A stretch of DNA of 64,000 nucleotides from assembly GCA_016868585.1 (NCBI GenBank), contig VGGR01000005.1:38054-102053 (forward strand), given 5' to 3'. The position numbers and the translations under genes were made by a program. This DNA is from Bacteroidota bacterium (GTDB lineage: Bacteria; Bacteroidota; Bacteroidia; Chitinophagales; Chitinophagaceae). Of the stretch, positions 35,327-44,024 are shown piece by piece. The notes under the pieces are model-generated. The model had not been told where the DNA came from, did no database searches, and saw only the letters and a program-made list of their open reading frames with translations. Each line of letters opens with the position of its first letter. Within the stretch, counting starts at the first letter, position 1.

Positions 35327-37711
35327 ATGAGATACCCGCTATTTATTACTATGTTGCTTGTTGGAACCCTTGCATCACAAGCACAGAACATTCAAAACAA
35401 CCTGGGAAGTAACCACGGTAACAAGTTTGAGCAATTGGGAACAACTTTCCCAACGCCAAATGAATATCGTACGGCCAGCGGTGCACCTGGACCTAAGTAT
35501 TGGCAACAGCGTTGCGACTATGATATTGTATGCGAGTTGGACGAAAAAAACCTGAAGTTAAAAGGAAGTGAAACCATTACTTACTTCAATAATTCACCTG
35601 ATGTACTCTCGTATCTCTGGCTACAGCTGGACGAGAACGAACACAGTTCAGTTAACAATGCCAATTACCAAAATAGTTCGTCCCTTAATCGTCAACTAAG
35701 TGTTCAGCAATTACAACAGGCTGCTGAAGAAAAAGGCGATAATGGACTGGGCTTTCAGATCACAAAACTTACTGATGCATCAGGTAAGCCGTTACGTTAT
35801 ACAATTAACAAAACGATGATGCGAGTGGAGCTACCCACTTCATTGAAGTCCGGTCAGCGTTTTGTTTTTAAACTGGACTGGAATTACAAGATCACAGACC
35901 GTATGACGGTGGGTGGCCGCGGAGGATATGAATATTTCCCAGAAGATGGAAATCACCTGTTCACCATGTCACAATGGTATCCACGCCTGTGCGTGTATAG
36001 TGATTTCAAAGGCTGGCAAAACCAGCAATTCACAGGACGCGGAGAGTTTGCCTTGACATTTGGCAACTTTAAAGTTCAGCTGACTGTTCCGGCAGACCAT
36101 GTGGTGCTTTCTACCGGAGAGTGCCAGAATTACCCAATTGTATTAAGCCCTGCGCAATTTAGTCGTTGGAATAAAGCACAAACGGCAAAAGAACCCATTG
36201 AGGTGGTTACCCTGGAGGAAGCAAAAGCAGCGGAGAAGCAAAAGTCAACGCAAAAGAAAACATGGATTTACAAAGCCGATAATGTTCGTGATTTTGCATG
36301 GACCTCCTCACGCAAATTTATATGGGATGCCATGCCGGCTATGGTTGAAGGTAAAAAGGTCATGTGCATGAGTGGATATCCAAAGGAAGCCTATGGATTA
36401 TACCGGCCCTATTCTACTAAAGTAGTTGCGCACACTATTAAAACATATTCCAAGTTTACAATACCCTACCCCTACCCCGTTGCACAAAGTATTGAGGCTT
36501 CCAGCGGAATGGAATACCCCATGATCTGTTTTAATTATGGACGAACAGAAAAAGACGGCACCTATAGCGAGAGTACTAAAAATGGAATGATCGGGGTGAT
36601 TATTCATGAAGTGGGGCATAACTTTTTCCCAATGATCATTAACAGCGATGAAAGACAGTGGAGCTGGATGGATGAAGGACTAAATACATTTGTTGAGTAC
36701 TTGACTGAAGAATTATGGGACAATAAATTTCCCAGTCGCAGGGGGCCTGCTGCTTACATCACAGACTACATGAAGCTGCCAAAGGACCAATTGGAACCCA
36801 TCATGAGCAATAGTCATAACATTGTTCAGTTTGGACCAAATGCTTATTCAAAACCTGCAACAGGCTTGAATATCCTACGCGAAACGGTGATGGGCCGCGA
36901 TTTATTTGACTACTCATTTAAAGAATATTGCAGAAGATGGGCCTTTAAACATCCAGAACCAGCTGACTTGTTCCGCACCTTGGAAGATGCCAGTGGCGAG
37001 GACCTGGATTGGTTTTGGAGAGGATGGTTTTACAGTACGGAAGTATGTGACATTTCCCTGGATACCGTGAAGCATGCCACAGTAGATACCGCTGTAACAC
37101 AAGCCACCGGCAATGCCAGATCATTTAAACGACGTTTGGATCGTCCGCTGGTCAATTCTTTTGAAGACATCTCTAAGATTCGCAACAGAGAGGACAAGTC
37201 AATCACCTACGCAACAGATACTGATACTACCCTACGTGATTTTTACTGGCGTTATGCGCGCGGGTTGGAGCCTTACGACACAGCACAAATTGAGATAAAC
37301 TTTGGTGGTTCTACTCCTGAAAAATTAACTGCAGCTGAAAAAGCTTCATTCAGCAACCTGCATCAATACGAACTAACCTTTTCCAATAAAGGAGGACTGG
37401 TTATGCCAATCATCATTGAGTGGGTTTATAAAGACGGATCGAAAGAGGTAGAAAAAATCCCGGCTCAAATTTGGCGGTTGAATGAAAAGAAAGTAACCAA
37501 AGCATTTATAAAAGACAAAGAAGTAGCCTCCATCAAATTGGATCCGCTTCGTGAAACCGCTGATATTGATGAGAAAAACAACAGCTGGAATAAATTTGAA
37601 GCCCCCTCCCGATTCACTTTATTCAAGCAAGGACAGGGCCCGCGTCGTGGTGCAGGTGGTCAAAGTGGAAATCCCATGCAGCGCGCACAAGAAGTAAAAA
37701 AAGGATTTTAA
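35327..37711 (+). CDS. secreted M1-family zinc metallopeptidase
   Basis: A 794-residue exported metallopeptidase. I chose the ATG at 35327 because the signal peptide (YPLFITMLLVGTLASQAQ) follows it. An N-terminal beta-rich domain (about 50-320) precedes the gluzincin domain with SSGMEYPM near residue 388, the zinc motif HEVGHNFFP near 427 and the third zinc ligand in WMDEGLNTF near 448. The C-terminus is beta-rich and ends in a basic tail. The family trims amino-terminal residues from peptides in the periplasm or outside. Downstream of HupE it forms the DUF6702-HupE-M1 module discussed in findings. Confidence 0.9.
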   Translation: MRYPLFITMLLVGTLASQAQNIQNNLGSNHGNKFEQLGTTFPTPNEYRTASGAPGPKYWQQRCDYDIVCELDEKNLKLKGSETITYFNNSPDVLSYLWLQLDENEHSSVNNANYQNSSSLNRQLSVQQLQQAAEEKGDNGLGFQITKLTDASGKPLRYTINKTMMRVELPTSLKSGQRFVFKLDWNYKITDRMTVGGRGGYEYFPEDGNHLFTMSQWYPRLCVYSDFKGWQNQQFTGRGEFALTFGNFKVQLTVPADHVVLSTGECQNYPIVLSPAQFSRWNKAQTAKEPIEVVTLEEAKAAEKQKSTQKKTWIYKADNVRDFAWTSSRKFIWDAMPAMVEGKKVMCMSGYPKEAYGLYRPYSTKVVAHTIKTYSKFTIPYPYPVAQSIEASSGMEYPMICFNYGRTEKDGTYSESTKNGMIGVIIHEVGHNFFPMIINSDERQWSWMDEGLNTFVEYLTEELWDNKFPSRRGPAAYITDYMKLPKDQLEPIMSNSHNIVQFGPNAYSKPATGLNILRETVMGRDLFDYSFKEYCRRWAFKHPEPADLFRTLEDASGEDLDWFWRGWFYSTEVCDISLDTVKHATVDTAVTQATGNARSFKRRLDRPLVNSFEDISKIRNREDKSITYATDTDTTLRDFYWRYARGLEPYDTAQIEINFGGSTPEKLTAAEKASFSNLHQYELTFSNKGGLVMPIIIEWVYKDGSKEVEKIPAQIWRLNEKKVTKAFIKDKEVASIKLDPLRETADIDEKNNSWNKFEAPSRFTLFKQGQGPRRGAGGQSGNPMQRAQEVKKGF

Positions 37712-37736
37712 GCATGTCTATCCGGCAATCAGTCTT

Positions 37737-38369
37737 CTAATTCTTTTTTTTCTTTTTCTCAAAGTCTTGGACCACCTTGGGTAATACCCGGGGGGTACTA
37801 TCGGGTATAGTCGTTGGTACCGCATCTTCCTGCAATTTGTTCATCACGTAATTTTCAATCAACAACACCCGTCCACTTCGAGGATCGTAATGCACCATCT
37901 TTCCATGTCGGAATGCCAATCCTTCATTTTTTACAATTACTTCACCCACTCGTTTATCCGGATCTCTTAAATCATACACACCCACTGTATCATACGCAAC
38001 AGCTGGGTCCATAGCCCGCCATTGTTCTTCCCGAATTAGCCCTCCGTTATAGGAATAGTAACGTTGATTACCATGCAACTTTCCCCATCTGTAATTTTCC
38101 TCTGCAATTTTTACACCCTCCAGTGAAAATCGCTTCCAAAGTCCTTCTCGCTGACCATTTTCATAATTCCCCTCTTCCTCATAACCACGTTCTCCCCGTT
38201 GCTCAGGCACTGATTCTACCCAAGGTCCCTGTTTTTGGTCTAACTGATCCACCCTATTAAGCGTATCGCCCCTGCGTGATAACAGAAAAGACTTCCACTG
38301 GGCGTTAGCAGGCACCCATCCTTGTAATAGCAGGCAGGATAATGCCAGTATTTTAGTAAGTTTGGACAT
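37737..38369 (-). CDS. secreted MORN-like repeat protein
   Basis: A 210-residue exported protein with a signal peptide (ILALSCLLLQGWVPANAQ). The middle (about residues 60-125) contains degenerate MORN/YwqK-type repeats: GNYENGQREGLWKRF, then ENYRWGKLHGNQRYYSYNG. The C-terminus is lysine-rich (FEKKKKKN). Such repeats form extended beta hairpins and are common in Bacteroidota surface or periplasmic proteins of unknown role. It converges with the M1 peptidase gene and is divergent from the VPS10-like gene with a 30-nt shared upstream region. Confidence 0.65.
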   Translation of the reverse strand: MSKLTKILALSCLLLQGWVPANAQWKSFLLSRRGDTLNRVDQLDQKQGPWVESVPEQRGERGYEEEGNYENGQREGLWKRFSLEGVKIAEENYRWGKLHGNQRYYSYNGGLIREEQWRAMDPAVAYDTVGVYDLRDPDKRVGEVIVKNEGLAFRHGKMVHYDPRSGRVLLIENYVMNKLQEDAVPTTIPDSTPRVLPKVVQDFEKKKKKN

Positions 38370-38399
38370 ACCTCAATTTACTACCAAAAAACTGTTCCC

Positions 38400-40964
38400 A
38401 TGAACCGTATGCTTGTTAAAAAAAATTGGATGGCCATTCTGGTTGCATTTATCTGTAGCTTCCTGACTGAGTCAGTTTTTGCACAAATACTGGTTACACC
38501 AACACCAGCCAGCAGCCGGCTGGCTTCTATGGCACAACGGAAGGATTTACTCAATGACTCCCTGCTCAACAGCAGTTCGTTCCGAAATATTGGACCTAGC
38601 ATTATGAGTGGACGTGTGGTGGATATTGAAGCGAATCCTGAAGACCCCACTGAATTTTATGTAGCTTATGCCACAGGTGGTCTTTGGCATACCAACAATA
38701 ATGGACAGAGCTTTACCCCGATCATGGATAACCTGGATATATTATTTCTGGGAGATATTGCTGTTAACTGGAAATCTGATCCACGTATGATCTGGGCAGG
38801 GACGGGTGAAGTGAATAGCAGCCGATCGTCCTATGCAGGAACAGGCGTTTACCTTTCAAAAGACAATGGAAAAAACTGGCAACATCTGGGACTTGCCGAA
38901 TCTCATCATATTGGTGATATCAAGCTACATCCCACCGATCCCAATACAGCTTGGGTTGCCGTGCTGGGACATTTATATTCCCCCAATGAGGAGAGAGGTG
39001 TTTATAAAACCACGGATGGAGGAGCCAACTGGCAACGTACCTTATTTGTAAATAATCAAACAGGATGTGTGGATTTGGCTATGCACCCAACAGATCCATC
39101 CACGCTTTATGCAGCAATATGGCAACGCAGCCGTGAGGCCTGGAAATTTGAGGAGAGCGGACCGGCCAGCGGCATATTTAAAAGTGTAGACGGTGGTAAT
39201 ACCTGGAATAAAATTTCAGGCACTGGCTCCGGTTTTATGGAAGGAGATAAAATAGGACGAATCGGACTCACCGTTTTCCCGGGTAATGCTAACCTGGTTT
39301 ACGCAGTGGTAGACAACAACACTCCCCTGCCAGGGAAAAAAGAAACCACGGATAGCGTATATACCAAGGAACTTTTCAAATCGATGAATGCGGCAGATTT
39401 TGCCAACCTGAACAATGATCGATTGGATAGTTTTCTGCGTAAGAATCGTTTTCCCCGTCAACATAGAGCAACCAGCCTTAAACAATCAGTACTGGAAGGT
39501 AAGTTAACTCCCGCTGCCCTATGGGACTGGCTGGATAGTGATGATGGTTTTCAAAATACGGGGATTGTAGGTTGTGAAGTATATGTGAGTCAGGATGGCG
39601 GCGCTCATTGGATAAAAGCCAATGAAAAACCCATCAGTATTTTCAATACATACGGATACTACTTTGCCAAGATCTACACTTCGCATACCAACCCGGATAA
39701 AGTTTTTATTCTTGGATTTACCGCACAGGTATCTACCAATGGTGGAAAGTCATTCACTACTATCGACAAAGAAAATGTGCATGCAGACCATCATGCACTA
39801 TGGGTGAACCCCAAAAAAGATTCTCATCTTATCAACGGAAATGATGGAGGCATCAATCTTACCTATGATGATGGGAAAAACTGGTTCAAAGCCAATAGCC
39901 CATCCGTAGGCCAATTCTACTATGTAACAACGGATGATGCCAGGCCGTATAATGTATACGGAGGACTACAAGACAATGGAAGTTGGTGGGGTGCTTCGAC
40001 ACACCGGGAGAGTATTGGGTGGACCGATGATGGGCAATATGCCTACCGAATGATCAATGGCGGCGACGGTATGCAAGCACAGGTTGATAAACGCGATAAT
40101 ACCACCGTTTACTCGGGTTCTCAGTTTGGATTTTATGCGCGCTACAACAAGGATAAAAGAGGGGGAGGCAAAATGATTCGTCCACAACATCAACTTGGAG
40201 AAAAACCGCTACGTTTTAATTGGCAAACCCCTATTTTACTTAGCAAACACCAGCCCGATATACTTTATTATGGAAGCAATCACTTGCATCGATCCATGAA
40301 CAAAGGAGATACGTTAATTGTCATGGGTGGAGACCTTACCGGAGGAGGAATCAAAGGGAATGTTCCATATGGCACGCTGACCACTATTGATGAGTCTCCC
40401 ATTCGATTTGGCTTACTCTACACCGGCAGTGACGATGGTCGTATCTATCGTTCTGCTGACGGTGGCTATACCTGGAAGGCCATCCACCAACAGGCTGTGG
40501 TTATTTCCAAAAAGAAAGGAGCTGCTGCATCAACAAACGGACTTCATACAAAAAATCTTTGGGTAAGTCGGGTGGTAGCCTCTCAACACGCAGAGAATAG
40601 AGTATATGTTACATTAAATGGATACCGTCATGACCATTTTAATCCTTATGTATATGTAAGTGAGGACGGCGGAAATACCTGGAAAGAGATCAGTGGCAAC
40701 CTTCCACTTGAACCGGTTAATGTGTTACGGGAAGATCCCGTTAACCCCGCTATACTATATGTGGGCACAGATGGCGGCGTTTATGTAAGTAAGGACGGGG
40801 GCAACACTTACAAAGCCTGGCATAATGGACTGCCACAATCCGTACCTGTGCATGACATGGCAATTCAACAACGGGAGAATGAAATAGTACTAGGCACGCA
40901 TGGACGTAGTTTGTATGTAGGTAAGCTGAATAAAATTCAGCAAACAGCAAACAAGAGTAATTAA
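38400..40964 (+). CDS. secreted VPS10/BNR-repeat beta-propeller protein (paralogue 2)
   Basis: An 854-residue exported protein with a signal peptide (WMAILVAFICSFLTESVFAQ) and about ten Asp-box turns, including SKDNGKNW, TTDGGANW, SVDGGNTW, SADGGYTW and SEDGGNTW. It shares with the 1011-residue protein at 4150-7185 the RNIGPSIMSGRV start, the ADHHALWVNP block and YGGLQDNGSW, so the two are paralogues. It ends soon after the propeller. A region of about 70 residues near 305-370 (FLRKNRFPRQHRA) interrupts the propeller and is absent from the other copy. The ligand and role are unknown. Its stop overlaps that of aroQ (TTAA). Confidence 0.8.
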   Translation: MNRMLVKKNWMAILVAFICSFLTESVFAQILVTPTPASSRLASMAQRKDLLNDSLLNSSSFRNIGPSIMSGRVVDIEANPEDPTEFYVAYATGGLWHTNNNGQSFTPIMDNLDILFLGDIAVNWKSDPRMIWAGTGEVNSSRSSYAGTGVYLSKDNGKNWQHLGLAESHHIGDIKLHPTDPNTAWVAVLGHLYSPNEERGVYKTTDGGANWQRTLFVNNQTGCVDLAMHPTDPSTLYAAIWQRSREAWKFEESGPASGIFKSVDGGNTWNKISGTGSGFMEGDKIGRIGLTVFPGNANLVYAVVDNNTPLPGKKETTDSVYTKELFKSMNAADFANLNNDRLDSFLRKNRFPRQHRATSLKQSVLEGKLTPAALWDWLDSDDGFQNTGIVGCEVYVSQDGGAHWIKANEKPISIFNTYGYYFAKIYTSHTNPDKVFILGFTAQVSTNGGKSFTTIDKENVHADHHALWVNPKKDSHLINGNDGGINLTYDDGKNWFKANSPSVGQFYYVTTDDARPYNVYGGLQDNGSWWGASTHRESIGWTDDGQYAYRMINGGDGMQAQVDKRDNTTVYSGSQFGFYARYNKDKRGGGKMIRPQHQLGEKPLRFNWQTPILLSKHQPDILYYGSNHLHRSMNKGDTLIVMGGDLTGGGIKGNVPYGTLTTIDESPIRFGLLYTGSDDGRIYRSADGGYTWKAIHQQAVVISKKKGAAASTNGLHTKNLWVSRVVASQHAENRVYVTLNGYRHDHFNPYVYVSEDGGNTWKEISGNLPLEPVNVLREDPVNPAILYVGTDGGVYVSKDGGNTYKAWHNGLPQSVPVHDMAIQQRENEIVLGTHGRSLYVGKLNKIQQTANKSN

Positions 40965-41389
40965 GAACGGGCCTGTTTGATAAACCAGTCAAGTGCCTGC
41001 GCATAGCCTTGTATTCCCAATCCGGCAATGACTCCCGCAGCATGAGGGCTCACGTAGGAGTGTCGACGAAACTCCTCGCGTGCATGTACATTGGAAATAT
41101 GCACTTCCAAGACAGGTGTTTTTATTGCCGCCACAGCATCTCCAATGGCAACAGAGGTATGTGTATAGCCACCGGGATTAAAAATAATACCATCATACTC
41201 AAACCCTACACGTTGGATCTCATTGATCAATTCTCCCTCAACATTACTCTGATAGTAGGATATAGTAACAGCAGGATATTGAGTACGGAGTACGGCCAGA
41301 AATTCCTCGAAAGACTGTGTACCATAGATACCTGGTTCTCTTTTACCAAGCAGGTTTAGGTTAGGTCCATTTATTATGGCAATGCGCAT
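40961..41389 (-). CDS. aroQ: type II 3-dehydroquinate dehydratase
   Basis: A 142-residue dodecameric-type dehydroquinase. The active-site motif GPNLNLLGKREPGIYG lies at the N-terminus; the catalytic Tyr is in this loop and the catalytic His is in EVHISNVHAREEF near residue 100. It converts 3-dehydroquinate to 3-dehydroshikimate in the shikimate pathway. I chose the ATG at 41389, which starts 2 nt after the carA stop; a TTG at 41395 is the only longer option. Co-transcribed with carA. Confidence 0.95.
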   Translation of the reverse strand: MRIAIINGPNLNLLGKREPGIYGTQSFEEFLAVLRTQYPAVTISYYQSNVEGELINEIQRVGFEYDGIIFNPGGYTHTSVAIGDAVAAIKTPVLEVHISNVHAREEFRRHSYVSPHAAGVIAGLGIQGYAQALDWFIKQARS

Positions 41390-41391
41390 GA

Positions 41392-42498
41392 TCAATTTTT
41401 GGAATGGCGGATCATATCAATAAACTGATCGAATAAATAACGACTATCATGCGGTCCGGGTGTAGCCTCTGGGTGATACTGTACAGAAAAAGCAGGCTTC
41501 CCTTTTACACGAATCCCTTCGATGGATTGGTCATTTAAGTTGACATGTGTAATTTCTATATGACTGGCTTTTTTCACTGACTCTGGGTCCACACCAAAAC
41601 CATGGTTCTGCGTGGTGATTTCTGAACAACCCGTAATCAAGTTTTTTACAGGATGGTTCAACCCCCGATGACCATGGTGCATTTTGAACGTAGAAATTCC
41701 GTTGGCTAATGCCAACAATTGATGACCTAAGCAAATGCCAAAAACAGGTTTATCCTCCTTCAGTACTTCTTTTACCAAATCAATGGCATAATCCATTGGA
41801 GCCGGATCCCCTGGGCCGTTGGAGATGAAATAACCACTCGGATTGAATTGCTTTACTTCTTGTAAAGAAGTTTTTGCAGGAAAGACTTTTACAAAAGCTC
41901 CACGGTCTACCATACATTGTAAAATATTTCGCTTGACTCCGTAATCCATCACCGCAATGCGAATGGAAGAAGCCGCATCCCCCAGTTCATAGGATAACTT
42001 AGTGGAAACACTGGATGCTAATTCAAGACCATCCATATTAGGAACAGCCTTCAATTGTTCCATCAGTGCCTTAGTATCCATTGTCTCGGAAGAAATAATG
42101 CAATTCATGGCACCTTTCTGACGAACATGAGTAACTAAAGAGCGTGTGTCTACTCCCTCAATGGAAACAATGGCGTGTGCTTTTAAATATTCATCAAGAG
42201 ACCCCTTGGCCTGTTTTCTTGAGTATTGGTCCTCCAAGTTCCTTCCAATTAAGCCGCTGATTTTTACACTACCAGACTCCACATCGGTCTCTTTGACACC
42301 ATAATTACCAATGTGTGCCGCATTCATGATCAGGACCTGACCAAAATAGCTGGGATCAGTGAACACCTCCTGGTAACCGGTCATACCGGTATTGAAGCAA
42401 ATTTCACCAGTGGTAGTTCCAATGGCCCCGTAGGCATGGCCTTGGTGCGCAGTGCCATCGGCTAAAATCAATAGAGCAGGTTTGGATTCTTGCGGCAT
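41392..42498 (-). CDS. carA: carbamoyl-phosphate synthase small subunit (glutaminase)
   Basis: A 368-residue CarA of normal length. The N-terminal domain includes CFNTGMTGYQEVFTDPSYFG. The class I glutamine amidotransferase domain has its catalytic Cys in FGICLGHQLLAL near residue 255 and the His-Glu pair in QYHPEATPGP near 340. It delivers ammonia from glutamine to CarB for carbamoyl phosphate, used in pyrimidine and arginine synthesis. carB is not in the window. It heads the carA-aroQ unit, and its upstream DNA is strongly AT-rich. Confidence 0.96.
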   Translation of the reverse strand: MPQESKPALLILADGTAHQGHAYGAIGTTTGEICFNTGMTGYQEVFTDPSYFGQVLIMNAAHIGNYGVKETDVESGSVKISGLIGRNLEDQYSRKQAKGSLDEYLKAHAIVSIEGVDTRSLVTHVRQKGAMNCIISSETMDTKALMEQLKAVPNMDGLELASSVSTKLSYELGDAASSIRIAVMDYGVKRNILQCMVDRGAFVKVFPAKTSLQEVKQFNPSGYFISNGPGDPAPMDYAIDLVKEVLKEDKPVFGICLGHQLLALANGISTFKMHHGHRGLNHPVKNLITGCSEITTQNHGFGVDPESVKKASHIEITHVNLNDQSIEGIRVKGKPAFSVQYHPEATPGPHDSRYLFDQFIDMIRHSKN

Positions 42499-42699
42499 TA
42501 CGAAAGGTTAGGGGTTGATAATAAACAAATTCAGCGAAATTAACCCATTTCAAAAGGGCAATTGGTAAAAATTTTCAATATTTATATACATTATTATTTT
42601 TTATAATACATATGATTTAGCAGAATATCATAGATTTTATATGTATTATCTTGCTTAATTAATCATATTATATGTTTTTTATGTGTCATTATTTAGAAA
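42499..42699. other. AT-rich intergenic stretch
   Basis: About 200 bases between carA and the ammonium-transporter remnant. The stretch from about 42575 to 42700 is dominated by A and T, with repeated TATAT and ATTAT tracts, far more AT-rich than the rest of the window. It presumably holds the carA promoter and eroded sequence from the lost transporter gene. No ORF or clear promoter motif was found. Confidence 0.6.
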
Positions 42700-42961
42700 A
42701 CTGTTGGTTTGGATTTAATGCGGGCTCCGCGCATTTGGTGCAACTCCATTAGCTGGCTTTGCTTTGGCCACAACGAGTACGGCATCAGCAGTCGCTGCTT
42801 TTACCTGGACCATCTTTGATGCAATGATAGGTGTTTCGATTTTTGTTTTTACCGGCACCATCCTACCACTTCGTTTTACCAATTGGATCACACCCTTACG
42901 TGTAACAGAGGAAGAAGAAGAGGTAGGTCTTGATCGAAGTCAACACGCGGAAAAACTGTAA
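42690..42961 (+). pseudogene. amt: ammonium transporter (Amt) remnant, frameshifted and internally deleted
   Basis: Three pieces of an Amt protein are recognisable in order. WFGFNAGSA begins at 42704 in one frame. LAGFALATTSTASAVAAFTW follows in another frame, so a frameshift lies between them. Then, after the loss of most of the transporter, TPLRVTEEEEEVGLDRSQHAE ends at a TAA at 42959-42961. The last segment is the cytoplasmic tail typical of Amt (normally LRVSxEEExxGLDxSQHGE). About 85 codons of some 400 remain, so no transporter is made. It sits between carA and the agmatine genes, with aguA converging on it 4 nt away. Confidence 0.8.
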
Positions 42962-42965
42962 AAAC

Positions 42966-44024
42966 TCAGCAAACAGGTTCTTGCTGACTAAGGCAATGAA
43001 AACTGCCCAATCCCCAAATAATACTCGTTGAATCTATCTCAACCACAGTGCGATTCGGGAAACAATCTTGTATTATCCGAAGTGCCAGCTCATCCTGCTT
43101 ACAATTGAACACCGGAACAATCACCGACTTATTGGCGATATAAAAATTAGCATAGGAGCAGGGAAGACGTTGCCCATCATAGTACATCGCCGGAGGCATC
43201 GGTAGTTCAACTATGTTCAATTGTTTGCCATTCAACAAACGCATGGACTTTAACTGTTTCAGGTTATGTTGAAGTAAGGAATAATTTTCATCCCCGCGAT
43301 CAGTTTCCACTACGGTTAGCACGGTGTCCGAATTAACAAAACGAACGGTGTCGTCAATATGTCCATCCGTGTCGTCTCCCACAATTCCCTCATCCACCCA
43401 TAAAATTTGTTCCACCCCATAATAATCACGAAGCATCCCTTCGATTTGTTCTTGGTTCAGGTGCGGATTACGGTTAGGATTCAGCAAGCAAGCCGTGGAC
43501 GTTAATAAGGTGCCTTGGCCATTGAATTCTACAGACCCCCCCTCCATCACAATGCCGGGATGAAAAACAGGATATTGATAATGCAAAGCGATACGAGTAG
43601 GGATCACATCATCCAAATCGTAGGGAGGGTATTTATTTCCCCATGCGTTATACCCCCAATCAACAATCACTTTAGCTTTTGCAGCGGCCGGGTTAATTAA
43701 AAAAGTCGGTCCATAATCGCGACACCAGGCATCATTAGTTGGATGATAAAAAAATTGTACAGCAGCAGGATCCACATCTGCCCTTTCCAAAATCTGAGTA
43801 GCAGCTTCCTGCATGGTTCTATCTGCCACATTGATTCGAACTGCTTCGCCTTTTATTAACTCTTTAATAAATGCAGCGTAAGCAGGAAAGATCGTATGCA
43901 TCTTTCCGGGCCAGGAAGCTTCCTTGTGGGGCCAACTTAACCAGGTTGCTTCATGCGGTGCAAACTCTGCCGGAAAATAATACCCCAGTTCACGAGGGGT
44001 TGCTTTATTAATGTTCGTCGACAT
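42966..44024 (-). CDS. aguA: agmatine deiminase
   Basis: A 352-residue peptidyl-arginine-deiminase-family enzyme. I chose the ATG at 44024 because the conserved start GYYFPAEFAPHEATWLSWPH follows shortly after it. DYGPTF near residue 105 and VGDDTDGHIDD near 215 supply active-site Asp and His. The nucleophile Cys lies in GLGSFHCLSQQ near the C-terminus, where the family usually has GGGNIHCITQQ. It converts agmatine to N-carbamoylputrescine and ammonia. It overlaps the end of aguB by 17 nt, so the two steps to putrescine are coupled. Confidence 0.9.
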   Translation of the reverse strand: MSTNINKATPRELGYYFPAEFAPHEATWLSWPHKEASWPGKMHTIFPAYAAFIKELIKGEAVRINVADRTMQEAATQILERADVDPAAVQFFYHPTNDAWCRDYGPTFLINPAAAKAKVIVDWGYNAWGNKYPPYDLDDVIPTRIALHYQYPVFHPGIVMEGGSVEFNGQGTLLTSTACLLNPNRNPHLNQEQIEGMLRDYYGVEQILWVDEGIVGDDTDGHIDDTVRFVNSDTVLTVVETDRGDENYSLLQHNLKQLKSMRLLNGKQLNIVELPMPPAMYYDGQRLPCSYANFYIANKSVIVPVFNCKQDELALRIIQDCFPNRTVVEIDSTSIIWGLGSFHCLSQQEPVC

